Shown: positions 1 through 6,150, counted from the stretch's first letter. The stretch is 7,779 nt of DNA from Nitrosomonadaceae bacterium (GCA_024644425.1 JAHELA010000075.1:1-7779); one strand, 5' to 3'. The notes: generated by a model not told the origin, from the letters alone. Made by a program: numbers and translations.

Positions 1-224
1 CAAACATTATGGATTGTCCCATAGGTACAGTACGTTCTAGGATATTTCGTGCTCGTGAAAGCATTGCAGCCAGACTTCGACCTCAATTAGACCCAAGTTT
101 TAAAAGTTTTCTCCAAAAAAATCTCAAAGCTAAAATTGGACCTACAAGCACATATTCCTGTGAACATAATTCGAGCGTCGGCATGGATAATATCTACGAA
201 CCTCTCCAGCCAATCAATAAATAA
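1..224 (+). CDS. rpoE: RpoE-type ECF sigma factor, C-terminal fragment (5' end outside window)
   Basis: Extracytoplasmic-function sigma factors of the RpoE group direct RNA polymerase to envelope-stress promoters. Only the end of the gene is here. The reading frame is open from the window edge, so the ATG at 9 is internal. The residues MDCPIGTVRSRIFRARE are the region 4 helix-turn-helix recognition helix and nearly match E. coli RpoE (MDCPVGTVRSRIFRARE). Family members normally stop soon after the following IAARLRPQLD segment. Here the frame runs on for about 43 residues with no recognisable domain (FLQKNLKAKIGP..., ending PLQPINK). The tail may be a real extension or the result of an old frameshift or rearrangement. 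The next gene starts 22 bases downstream on the same strand and does not resemble the usual anti-sigma gene rseA. Family assignment is confident; the meaning of the tail is not known. Confidence 0.88.
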   Translation, partial: NIMDCPIGTVRSRIFRARESIAARLRPQLDPSFKSFLQKNLKAKIGPTSTYSCEHNSSVGMDNIYEPLQPINK

Positions 225-246
225 ATTTCTAATAAAGGAGGTAAAA

Positions 247-552
247 ATGAATGGACCAAGCAAAAATAGTTTACCAATTGTTCGTTGCATCAAGACTCAA
301 GTTAAGTTAATTTTAATTAAATTTACGTTCCTACTATTTATTGGTTGTTTAGTCGGAATATTTACATTGACTGTCAATACAAGCAAGCTTGAGAATACAA
401 CTTTGAGAGTTAATTTTGGATACGATGATGGAAGTTATGGAAGAGGAGCATTCTGGCCATCAAAAGGCCTCTGTAGTTCAAAATTTAATAAGGAAGAAAG
501 GTTGTCAATTGTAACCTTACTTGCCGGCATATCTTCAAACAAAATCTCTTAA
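247..552 (+). CDS. Small single-pass membrane protein of unknown function, downstream of rpoE
   Basis: I do not recognise this 101-residue protein. The ATG at 247 was chosen because AAAGGAGG (235-242) lies a few bases upstream, an almost perfect ribosome binding site. An upstream in-frame ATG at 136 would overlap rpoE by 89 bases and has no such site. The N-terminal ~20 residues are basic (K6, R13, K16, K20), followed by one hydrophobic segment at about 21-43 (LILIKFTFLLFIGCLVGIF). This predicts a cytoplasmic N-terminus and a ~58-residue periplasmic tail rich in Gly, Ser and Lys (GYDDGSYGRGAFWPSKG). There is no lipobox or zinc anti-sigma motif, and the cytoplasmic part is too short for a standard sigma-binding domain. 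Spacing and strand suggest co-transcription with rpoE. It could be a small envelope-stress regulator or an unrelated gene. Confidence 0.65.
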   Translation: MNGPSKNSLPIVRCIKTQVKLILIKFTFLLFIGCLVGIFTLTVNTSKLENTTLRVNFGYDDGSYGRGAFWPSKGLCSSKFNKEERLSIVTLLAGISSNKIS

Positions 553-586
553 CCCTCTTTATCAGATAATACAATTGATAAAATAG

Positions 587-1012
587 CTAATTAACTTCAA
601 TAGTGATTTTTTTTGACATTACAAGAGGGAAAAGGGGAATATGATTCTTATCACCCATAATTAACTGCAATGTGTGTTTCCCTGGAGGTAGTTTGACTAT
701 AGCTTCAGTCTGCCCGCCCCCAAAATGTTTAAAATTAACATCAGCAGGAAGTGATTTATCAGGTGATGGAATGTCTACTACATCAATGAGTAAATGATGA
801 TGCCCTGTATTAGGTTTATCAATCCCGGCTGGCGCAACACCCATTCCTTTTAAACCGAATTTAACTATCACAGGACTGTTAACTATATCTCCATCTGCAG
901 GTGAAATGATATATGCTTGCGCACCTTCCGGCGAGGGAGTGCGTGCAAAAATAGAACCTGTAACTATGAAAAAGCCTAATATAACTGTTAAGAATATGGA
1001 TTTTACTCGCAT
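587..1012 (-). CDS. Secreted DUF4399-domain protein
   Basis: A 141-residue protein of the DUF4399 family, whose biochemical role is unknown. The start at 1012 is preferred because AGGAGA lies 7 bases upstream; an in-frame ATG at 1045, 11 codons earlier, has no clear site. Residues 1-23 form a Sec signal peptide (MRVK, hydrophobic core, then SIFA before the cut), so the mature protein should be periplasmic. The family signature is clear: GLKGMGVAPAG (54-63) followed by DKPNTGHHHLLID (65-77), HFGGGQTEA (97-104), LPPGKHTLQL (108-117) and GDKNHIP (120-126), ending in a beta-strand-like KKITIEV. The His cluster suggests a possible metal site. From memory, many relatives have HDPPVMS where this one has LFPLVMS, so one conserved His may be missing. 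The gene is convergent with the membrane protein at 247-552. A TATAAA at about 33 bases before the start is a possible -10 box with no good -35. Confidence 0.88.
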   Translation of the reverse strand: MRVKSIFLTVILGFFIVTGSIFARTPSPEGAQAYIISPADGDIVNSPVIVKFGLKGMGVAPAGIDKPNTGHHHLLIDVVDIPSPDKSLPADVNFKHFGGGQTEAIVKLPPGKHTLQLIMGDKNHIPLFPLVMSKKITIEVN

Positions 1013-1154
1013 GATTCGTCTCCTGATTTCATTGGCCCTTATCATTTTATACTTAATTCAATTCCATTGAAGAACTATATTCACAGTTTAAGGGCATTTA
1101 TCTAGTGCAAATAATTGAATCGATTAGCTAACAAACTAGATAGGTAGATTGATA

Positions 1155-1190
1155 TTTGAGCCTCTGCTTTGTACCAAAAACTGTCAGTCA
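1155..1190 (+). repeat. Dispersed intergenic repeat, copy 1
   Basis: A 36-base copy of the family described under findings, carrying TCTGCTTTGTACC (1163-1175) followed by a degenerate right arm. It lies in the 225-base gap between the DUF4399 start and the MFS stop. Apart from this copy I see no gene or convincing terminator in that gap. The hairpin arms are decayed compared with the copy at 3565. Confidence 0.5.
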
Positions 1191-1237
1191 TGCTTATATC
1201 AATCCAGTGGCATCCAAATGAATTTATAATCTCCAGT

Positions 1238-2869
1238 TTACTGTTGGGTGCGCAGCGGCGAGTGCTGGATCAGCACGATTGTCAGCAGTGGCACTAGCAA
1301 GGAAATCAATGTAACCGTGATCAATAGCCAGCCCAGTTCACTATAATCCGCCGCGGTTTTGATGATATCGTTGGCGCGGTCACGGACTTCTCGGGTGATA
1401 AGATAAATCTCATTTAAATACTTGGTTCCGAGGCTTGCGGCCGATAACGCCAGGTTGGTGAAAGAAGCCATCACAGCAAAAAAAGTAGCCTTCAGATGCG
1501 GGGGTGCGTTTTTCGCGATCCATGCCAGCATTGGAATCATCGCGATCTGGCCGAGCGGCGATTCGATCGCGGTATCGATGACCGCTATAAATCGCGCATC
1601 GACGATGCCATCGGTACGCGCTGCAGTCCACTCATGTAGTCCGTAATACAGTCCTATGTTGGGTAGAGAGAGGATAGCAGCAGCGATAGTTAGGATCGCG
1701 ACCACAAAAGCGATAGAGCGCGTTGCCATCATCGGCCGCAGCACAACCATGCCGACAAGTGCGAGGACTGAGCCGATCAGGGACAACACGGAGAGGAAGC
1801 GTTGATCGAATCCTAGCACGTCAATCTCGAACCAGCCGACACCAGGACCAGGTAAGGGGACCGCGCGAAACACGAAGATGATTACTGCTGTCCCCACCAG
1901 CATTTTACGTATGTCAGGCTCGAGTTCAAGCATTAATCGGTACATCAGGAAAAAAATAATGCTCATCGATCCTAGGAAAATAATTTCTTGTGCTAATGGT
2001 ACTTGGCTGATACCCATGGTCAGCGTGAAAGCAGCAAAAACGAGGCTGCCGCCAAGTATCCACCAGTTTGGATGAGTTTCACCGGTGGGCGCGAATAGCA
2101 TTTTATCGACACTGTCATGATCGTGGCCTTGCTCATATAGCTCGCGGGCACGACGTTTCAGTAAAAGGGTGCCAAGAATGACACCGGTGATCGAGATGAG
2201 TGGAATGATCAGCGCCAGCAAGTATATGTCTGCGTAAATGGCGACTTTTATTTTCTCGGACATGTTTTCAACGCCCTCGAACAGAGTGATGTTCAACACG
2301 GCAACTGCGACCAGGCCGCTGATGATTGCGACGCGCCCTAGGGTCTGCATCGTGGTGTGCATTACCTTGATTTCACCATCAGAGTAGGGTTTGCCATGCT
2401 CATCTATAGTTGGCACCGCCTCTACGGTCATAGCGTCAGCGACCACGTCTTGCACAACATACCCGGTTGGTGCTAGCAGGGTGGCAATCACGAACCAGGC
2501 TTCAATATTCATGATCCTGGTCATCATTTCGGTGTGGGCGATGATGGCATACATGATCCCGAGACTGAGAGCGATCAGACTCGCACCAATGTAGACGAGA
2601 ATTGCTTTTTTTCGCCAGATCAGGTCGACCAGGTGACCAAGTGGCATTTTCAGTATCCATGGGATGCCTGCCCAGAAAGCTAGGCCAGCGAGGAAGGAGG
2701 CGGAAAGATCAAGATACTCCTTGATGAAAAAAGTGGCGACGATAGAGGTCAGCCCGGACACGCCCGCTGCAAGATACACCATCAAAGGGGGCAGGTAAGT
2801 CCAGCGGAACTGTCGCCCAAGGTCGAGAAACGTATCATCGATCCAGCGCCAAACGGGATTATCTGTCAT
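1238..2869 (-). CDS. Major facilitator superfamily transporter, possibly BT1-like
   Basis: A 543-residue polytopic membrane protein with many hydrophobic segments, consistent with the 12-helix MFS fold in the inner membrane. The loop after the second or third helix carries an MFS motif-A-like sequence, MPLGHLVDLIWRKK (75-88). GYVVQDVVADAMTVE (136-150) resembles the D-x-x-x-D-A-x-x-V-E motif of the folate/biopterin (BT1) transporter family. The substrate cannot be told from sequence. ATG 2869 is preferred over an in-frame TTG at 2923: GAGGAG lies 9 bases before the ATG, and a TATAAT box sits inside the would-be extension. A hydrophilic loop around 247-275 (RRARELYEQGHDHD) probably separates the two halves. 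The gene is notably GC-richer than everything around it, suggesting transfer from another genome. The GFA gene lies upstream on the same strand, 165 bases away. MFS membership is confident, the subfamily less so. Confidence 0.85.
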   Translation of the reverse strand: MTDNPVWRWIDDTFLDLGRQFRWTYLPPLMVYLAAGVSGLTSIVATFFIKEYLDLSASFLAGLAFWAGIPWILKMPLGHLVDLIWRKKAILVYIGASLIALSLGIMYAIIAHTEMMTRIMNIEAWFVIATLLAPTGYVVQDVVADAMTVEAVPTIDEHGKPYSDGEIKVMHTTMQTLGRVAIISGLVAVAVLNITLFEGVENMSEKIKVAIYADIYLLALIIPLISITGVILGTLLLKRRARELYEQGHDHDSVDKMLFAPTGETHPNWWILGGSLVFAAFTLTMGISQVPLAQEIIFLGSMSIIFFLMYRLMLELEPDIRKMLVGTAVIIFVFRAVPLPGPGVGWFEIDVLGFDQRFLSVLSLIGSVLALVGMVVLRPMMATRSIAFVVAILTIAAAILSLPNIGLYYGLHEWTAARTDGIVDARFIAVIDTAIESPLGQIAMIPMLAWIAKNAPPHLKATFFAVMASFTNLALSAASLGTKYLNEIYLITREVRDRANDIIKTAADYSELGWLLITVTLISLLVPLLTIVLIQHSPLRTQQ

Positions 2870-2894
2870 ACACTTACGCTCCTCATAAGCGCCT

Positions 2895-2923
2895 ATTATA
2901 TCGATGAATTCTTTTTCCCCCAA
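2895..2923 (-). promoter_or_regulatory. Sigma-70-type promoter of the MFS gene
   Basis: On the minus strand, TTGGGG (2918-2923) is followed after exactly 17 bases by a consensus TATAAT (2895-2900). Transcription would begin about 10-15 bases before the GAGGAG ribosome binding site of the MFS gene, giving a very short leader. The -35 box matches only half the consensus. The site supports the ATG at 2869 as the true start. Confidence 0.55.
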
Positions 2924-3034
2924 AGGGAAGAATCACAATCGATAATTCACTAACAGACACTTTTGCAGACGCTGGAAGGTACCAGCTTCAATATTTGTAT
3001 GGTTAATTAGTGCAGCGCCACGCTGTTCAACCTT

Positions 3035-3430
3035 TTATCTGAGTTTTGGATTGATATAGTCCCAGGACTGAGAAAACTCTGAAAATACTGCCGTAGTAGG
3101 ATCAAATATATCGGGGTCTTCCAAGGTTGCAACATTGAAAATTAAATTGTCGGGATAGGAAGTAGTTTTGTTCATCACTGGTGACCCACATTCAGGACAA
3201 AATCCCCGACTGACGATGTTTCCACTGTCAGCTTTTTGATCATAAAATTTCATTTCACCAGTAACTGTTGTTGAATTTTTAGAAACCACGAATAAAGCAG
3301 CATGGCCGCTACCCGTTGCTCTCTGGCATTGTCTGCACTGACAAATAAAAGAAAGAGATGGTTCTTCAGTAGACTCATATTGAATAGCACCACAAGCACA
3401 ATGTCCGTTCCATTTGTTAGCCTTTCCCAT
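3035..3430 (-). CDS. GFA-family (glutathione-dependent formaldehyde-activating enzyme-like) protein
   Basis: A 131-residue protein of the GFA family. The founding member, S-(hydroxymethyl)glutathione synthase of Paracoccus, binds zinc and was described as speeding formaldehyde-glutathione adduct formation; most relatives are untested. All seven zinc/glutathione-site cysteines are present with family spacing: HCACG (C11, C13), ICQCRQC (C30, C32, C35) and FCPECGSP (C78, C81). G40 and H43 in the ATGSGHAALF stretch also fit the family. The length is typical of a single-domain member. The start is supported by AGAGGTG five bases before the ATG. No formaldehyde dehydrogenase or other C1 gene is nearby, so the substrate is open; many such proteins are annotated only as 'GFA family'. 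It is transcribed away from the structured region at 3762-3888. Confidence 0.93.
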   Translation of the reverse strand: MGKANKWNGHCACGAIQYESTEEPSLSFICQCRQCQRATGSGHAALFVVSKNSTTVTGEMKFYDQKADSGNIVSRGFCPECGSPVMNKTTSYPDNLIFNVATLEDPDIFDPTTAVFSEFSQSWDYINPKLR

Positions 3431-3761
3431 AGTTACACCTCTTTTAAAATATAAATGTGATTTTTATGTTTAGAAAATTTTAGCTATTCTGTTTATTCTT
3501 TAATCGATATTTCGACTGAATCATTGCTGAGATTATCTGATTTCTGAATTATACAAAGATATACTTTGAATGTCCGTTTCGTACCAATCGGACATACATC
3601 TTTCTTCTTTGCACGCTATCTATAGTTATTAGCAATAATTTTTATGATGTCTTCATTGCGCCAGAGCGGGGAGCTAAGTATCGCAAAGTCTTATAAAATT
3701 ATTTGGTTCTTTATTTGAACTAAATAGACAAAAGCTCATCTATACTCTATCTCCGTAATGC
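3431..3761. other. Non-coding stretch left of the structured block
   Basis: This AT-rich part of the 592-base gap between the divergent GFA and four-helix membrane genes contains no convincing gene. It holds repeat copy 2 (3565-3598). It also has a possible plus-strand promoter for the structured block: TTGAAC (3715-3720) and TATACT (3741-3746), but separated by 20 bases, which is longer than usual. A 24-codon ORF at 3644-3718 has no ribosome binding site and is probably chance. Confidence 0.4.
3565..3598 (+). repeat. Dispersed intergenic repeat, copy 2 (best hairpin)
   Basis: A 34-base copy with a perfect 7-base inverted repeat, ATGTCCG (3570-3576) and CGGACAT (3589-3595), enclosing the TTTCGTACC core (3577-3585). 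It is the most symmetrical copy in the window. No run of T follows, so it does not look like an intrinsic terminator. Confidence 0.6.
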
Positions 3762-3888
3762 GGGTAGTCCACCTTTGATTACCCTCCCTTGGGTCAAAGG
3801 AGGCCACTAGGTATTTTCTAGTGAAGTCGATTGGTGGCTTCTCCAGCAGGCAAACTGCTCCTAATCAAAGTAGTCCTCTGGAGAGAGG
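3762..3888 (+). ncRNA. Candidate structured leader RNA with alternative pairings
   Basis: This non-coding block is dense in complementary segments. A local hairpin pairs CCTTTG (3772-3777) with CAAAGG (3795-3800), extended inside by ACCC/GGGT (3781-3784 with 3791-3794). Competing with it, CTTTGATTA (3773-3781) is perfectly complementary to TAATCAAAG (3862-3870). That long helix would close a junction holding GGAG-GCCAC (3799-3807) paired with GTGGC-TT-CTCC (3834-3844), and AGCAG/CTGCT (3845-3859, loop GCAAA). CACTAG/CTAGTG (3805-3823) competes with the GCCAC helix. CCTCT/AGAGG (3875-3888, loop GGAG) follows. GTAGTCC occurs twice (3764-3770 and 3870-3876). The arrangement resembles a riboswitch-like leader of the gene at 4023, but I do not match it to any known class, and no U-rich terminator follows. 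It could also be an independent small RNA or a decayed repeat. Confidence 0.45.
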
Positions 3889-3925
3889 CACGGTAAAGTT
3901 CTTAATACTTGGATTTACGTCCATG

Positions 3926-3942
3926 TGAAATGACACATTTCA
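3926..3942. promoter_or_regulatory. Perfect palindrome, possible operator
   Basis: TGAAATG and CATTTCA form a perfect 7-base inverted repeat around ACA. It lies between the structured block and the gene at 4023. This size and symmetry would suit a dimeric repressor site, but it could equally be a small RNA hairpin. No regulator gene is adjacent, so the assignment is tentative. Confidence 0.3.
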
Positions 3943-3987
3943 ATATACCTAACGATGAAAATATTAAACTTCTGCTAAAAAGGGAGC

Positions 3988-4026
3988 ATGAAACGCATTA
4001 AAGGACAAAAGGTAAAATCACTATGA
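3988..4026 (+). CDS. Possible 12-residue leader peptide overlapping the next start
   Basis: A short ORF encodes MKRIKGQKVKSL, strongly basic (five Lys and one Arg in 12 residues). Its TGA stop overlaps the ATG of the gene at 4023 as ATGA, the classic arrangement for translational coupling. GGGAG precedes the start, but only one base away, which is too close for efficient initiation. A second tiny ORF in another frame (3930-4001, MTHFNIPNDENIKLLL...) overlaps it and lacks a ribosome binding site. Either may be chance. Confidence 0.25.
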   Translation: MKRIKGQKVKSL

Positions 4027-4595
4027 CGAATATAGAAGTAGGCACATACAAACCACTATTTGATCCGCCAAATATAGAAAAGGGTATAGTGGATAACCTC
4101 ACAGTCATTCTAGTTTGCATATTTACTGTAGTGTTTTTAGGCGCGACTGCTGCTTTGGGGCTTCCACAAAGTTTTGTATTTTTTCTAGATCGATTAACCG
4201 ATGAGATCCTCCTGTTTGTATCTAACTCAGCTTACAATCCTTTCTATTTTATTTACATAACAACAGCCATCGGGTTTATCTTTCTTGCCATATTGAGCGA
4301 AAAAATATTGATTCAAATCATGTGCTCGGTTGGTAAGATCTACGTATTAATTGGGTTTGTAGGAATCGTGATATTTAGTTCACAGACAGTTGGCCTGTTA
4401 GTTTCAGTCATGAACTTTGGCCTAGGTTTTACCAGCATTACTGTAAGCTGGATCTTACGGGAATACCGGCAGTGGATTTTAGTTGCCCGGATAATTGCTA
4501 AAAAACGAGAAACTAGTTGCACTATATTAGCCATAATCAAAAATAGCGGCTTCAAAGCTACTAAGCTTAGAATGGACTTAATACCAGCAAGTTGA
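4023..4595 (+). CDS. Unrecognised four-helix inner-membrane protein
   Basis: I do not recognise this 190-residue protein. It begins with a polar stretch (1-24, including KPLFDPP). Four hydrophobic segments follow at about 25-46 (LTVILVCIFTVVFLGATAALGL), 74-92, 103-120 and 123-145. It ends with a basic tail (146-183, many Lys and Arg, e.g. REYRQWILVARIIAKKRE), which by the positive-inside rule should be cytoplasmic, as should the N-terminus. No enzyme or transporter motif is visible. The only ribosome binding site near the ATG is a weak AAAAGG about 10 bases upstream, so coupling to the leader ORF or control by the structured RNA upstream is possible. AT-rich composition matches the surrounding genes. 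Another four-helix protein of similar size follows at 4906. Confidence 0.7.
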   Translation: MTNIEVGTYKPLFDPPNIEKGIVDNLTVILVCIFTVVFLGATAALGLPQSFVFFLDRLTDEILLFVSNSAYNPFYFIYITTAIGFIFLAILSEKILIQIMCSVGKIYVLIGFVGIVIFSSQTVGLLVSVMNFGLGFTSITVSWILREYRQWILVARIIAKKRETSCTILAIIKNSGFKATKLRMDLIPAS

Positions 4596-4637
4596 GATAA
4601 GCACTATAGGTTAATAATACTAAGAGATAGGTTTTTT

Positions 4638-4778
4638 ATGATAAAAGGTATAGTTATCACTCTTTTGATGTGGGAATTACTAAACGAGGGTGTTGTAGAG
4701 CAAAAAATTCCAAATTTGCCTCACAATGGACAAGGCCAGTGCTTAACTTTAGATATGAAGGTAATAGAATGTGAGTAA
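4638..4778 (+). CDS. Possible 46-residue small protein
   Basis: An ORF from ATG 4638 to TAA 4778 encodes a peptide beginning MIKGIVITLLMWELL and ending DMKVIECE. The first 15 residues look like a short hydrophobic or signal-like segment; the rest is polar with two cysteines (C35, C45). A weak AGG lies six bases before the ATG. It sits in the 310-base gap between the two four-helix membrane genes on the same strand, and dispersed repeat copy 3 begins 11 bases after its stop. It may be a real small gene or chance; the ribosome binding site is poor. Confidence 0.35.
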   Translation: MIKGIVITLLMWELLNEGVVEQKIPNLPHNGQGQCLTLDMKVIECE

Positions 4779-4788
4779 AGCATGCCAA

Positions 4789-4824
4789 TGTGAACGTCTG
4801 TTTTGTACCCGAAGCGGGCATACA
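4789..4824 (+). repeat. Dispersed intergenic repeat, copy 3
   Basis: A 36-base copy carrying GTCTGTTTTGTACCC (4796-4810) and AAGCGGGCATACA (4812-4824). GTCTG and CGGGC can pair through two G-U pairs as RNA. The right end runs into a small direct repeat: CATACACT at 4819-4826 and again at 4829-4836. Confidence 0.55.
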
Positions 4825-4905
4825 CTGACATACACTAATATATGAATTAAAATTGGTGTCTGCTATTGATTATTTGATCTGTAATCCAAGAAGGACCTAA
4901 GTAAA

Positions 4906-5493
4906 ATGGATAAATTTGAAGAGATTGAATATAAGCAGTGCCTCGCATCCATCAAGTACTATGATGACAGGCATTTATCTCTATTAAAGTTCGCTACCGG
5001 GATTTCGAGTGCGGTTCCACCTGTTATTTTTGCGCTTTATAACTTAGATATTGAGACGGATTTAGATTATTGGAACTTCGTAACTTTCCTAAGTCTTATT
5101 ACAGCCATAGGCTTATCAGCACTGTTTGTAGCAATGATTCAAAATAGACTTTATTTCGTATACCCAGCGAGACAAGTTAATTCTATTCGTAAATCACAGT
5201 TCTTAGGTAAGAATCCTCCATTATTTCAGAATCAAATGTATACAGATGTTGATATCAGTGCATTTAAATGGATGAGTAGTCAGACGTTAATGAATTTATT
5301 CGTGTCATTACAGATAAGCTTTTTCTTCGGGATGGCGCATTTCTCTACGAACATCGAAGAATTTACGAATTATTCATCAATTTATGGTTCACTGTCTGTT
5401 GTTGTTATCATGACTTTAGCAATATTTTGTTTTTCGTCCCTTTATTTATCAATAAAGAGTAAATATCGTCCAGGTATTAGTGACCATCAATAA
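4906..5493 (+). CDS. Unrecognised four-helix membrane protein
   Basis: I do not recognise this 195-residue protein. The N-terminus is charged and helical (MDKFEEIEYKQ..., 1-24). A first hydrophobic pair lies at about 25-46 and 57-79, with the acidic loop DIETDLDYW between them. A ~45-residue hydrophilic stretch follows (80-126, PARQVNSIRKSQ), then a second pair at about 127-146 and 160-182 and a short basic tail. The charged helix plus two paired helices recalls various small membrane proteins, including effector-type ones, but I see no motif that decides it. GAAGGA lies about 10 bases before the ATG. It follows the 190-residue membrane gene on the same strand after 310 bases with a repeat copy between them, so co-transcription is uncertain. 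It converges with the minus-strand gene at 5604. Confidence 0.72.
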   Translation: MDKFEEIEYKQCLASIKYYDDRHLSLLKFATGISSAVPPVIFALYNLDIETDLDYWNFVTFLSLITAIGLSALFVAMIQNRLYFVYPARQVNSIRKSQFLGKNPPLFQNQMYTDVDISAFKWMSSQTLMNLFVSLQISFFFGMAHFSTNIEEFTNYSSIYGSLSVVVIMTLAIFCFSSLYLSIKSKYRPGISDHQ

Positions 5494-5531
5494 ATGAAGG
5501 GGGTATCAAGCCGGCACTGAGATTCGTTATA

Positions 5532-5567
5532 GATTCTGGCTATGTTTGTACCAGAGACAGGCACTCA
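5532..5567 (+). repeat. Dispersed intergenic repeat, copy 4 (degenerate)
   Basis: This sequence between the two convergent genes keeps the GTTTGTACC core (5544-5552) and the ACAGGCACTCA right end (5557-5567), but its left arm has diverged. It is included because the core and spacing align with the other copies; it is the weakest of the five. No clear bidirectional terminator is visible between the two genes. Confidence 0.35.
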
Positions 5568-5603
5568 AGAACTAAATATGTATGAAGTATTTATTCGTTG
5601 CCA

Positions 5604-6080
5604 TCATACGAATGACCAATCACGGATGGTACTCGGCGCAATTTTAGTTGCTGACGACATTTGTACTTTTGGTGCAGCTTGCTCAAATGCCTTAATCAGA
5701 CTAGGTGCTCCAATAGCTCGCGTGTAACTTAAGGCTGAACAATAGAATATCTCCAATAGAGCATATATTTCTCTATTCTCTGATTCGGATAATTCGACAC
5801 AATCTTTCTTAGCAGTATCTTTAACTAGCTTCGTATCCTTCCATATTTTTTGATAACGAATTTCATAAACAGAAAAATCTTTTAATGCTGTTGCAGCAGC
5901 AATTTCACGAGAGGTAAGCTGGTTTGTAGCAGGGGCCTGGAGTAACGGCCATGTCAAATTAAAATCTGCAATTAACGAATAATCTTTTCCAAGAAAATAA
6001 TTTGGAGTGTAGAACCGTTGAAGGTCGCATCGAGCTTGAGTCCGCAGTTGATCAATCGCATACTTTAAAGATACGCTCAT
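5604..6080 (-). CDS. Protein of unknown function downstream of the FecR gene
   Basis: I do not recognise this 158-residue protein. It has no signal peptide or membrane segment and looks soluble, cytoplasmic and mostly helical. Visible features are an N-terminal helix (MSVSLKYAIDQLRTQAR), a middle region rich in Ala and Lys (REIAAATALKDF, then a Lys/Asp-rich stretch to about 93) and a hydrophobic helix at 103-120 (REIYALLEIFYCSALSYT). Three cysteines (C18, C94, C114) form no pair. The ATG at 6080 is supported by AGGA seven bases upstream. The gene starts 70 bases after the FecR gene on the same strand, so the two are probably co-transcribed. Shadow frames on the other strand over this gene are not credible. 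Confidence 0.65.
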   Translation of the reverse strand: MSVSLKYAIDQLRTQARCDLQRFYTPNYFLGKDYSLIADFNLTWPLLQAPATNQLTSREIAAATALKDFSVYEIRYQKIWKDTKLVKDTAKKDCVELSESENREIYALLEIFYCSALSYTRAIGAPSLIKAFEQAAPKVQMSSATKIAPSTIRDWSFV

Positions 6081-6150
6081 TTTTTCGTCCTAAAAGTCCT
6101 GTTATTCATAGAATTCAGAAGATTCAATTGTATATTTTAGTAGGTAAGTA

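Noticed and set aside
136..246. N-terminal extension of the 101-residue membrane protein from ATG 136
   Set aside because: It would overlap rpoE by 89 bases and has no ribosome binding site, while ATG 247 has a near-perfect one.
1410..2594. Small ORFs on both strands within the MFS gene
   Set aside because: Alternative-frame shadows of a clear transporter gene in GC-richer DNA; no family features.
2870..2923. 18-residue extension of the MFS protein from TTG 2923
   Set aside because: A TATAAT promoter lies inside it and a good ribosome binding site precedes ATG 2869.
2963..2990. Possible sixth, inverted copy of the dispersed repeat, with hairpin GCTGG/CCAGC
   Set aside because: Only GGTAC and a few flanking bases match, needing a large gap; the hairpin is short and lacks a T-run, so it is not a convincing terminator of the GFA gene either.
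3758..3778. Six-codon ORF MRVVHL at the start of the structured block
   Set aside because: No ribosome binding site, and length is within chance expectation.
3796..3803. AAAGGAGG as a ribosome binding site within the structured block
   Set aside because: No start codon opens a usable frame at a suitable distance; the bases are better explained by pairing with 3834-3844.
5542..5727. 61-residue plus-strand ORF across repeat copy 4
   Set aside because: Overlaps the 158-residue minus-strand gene, begins inside the repeat and lacks a ribosome binding site.
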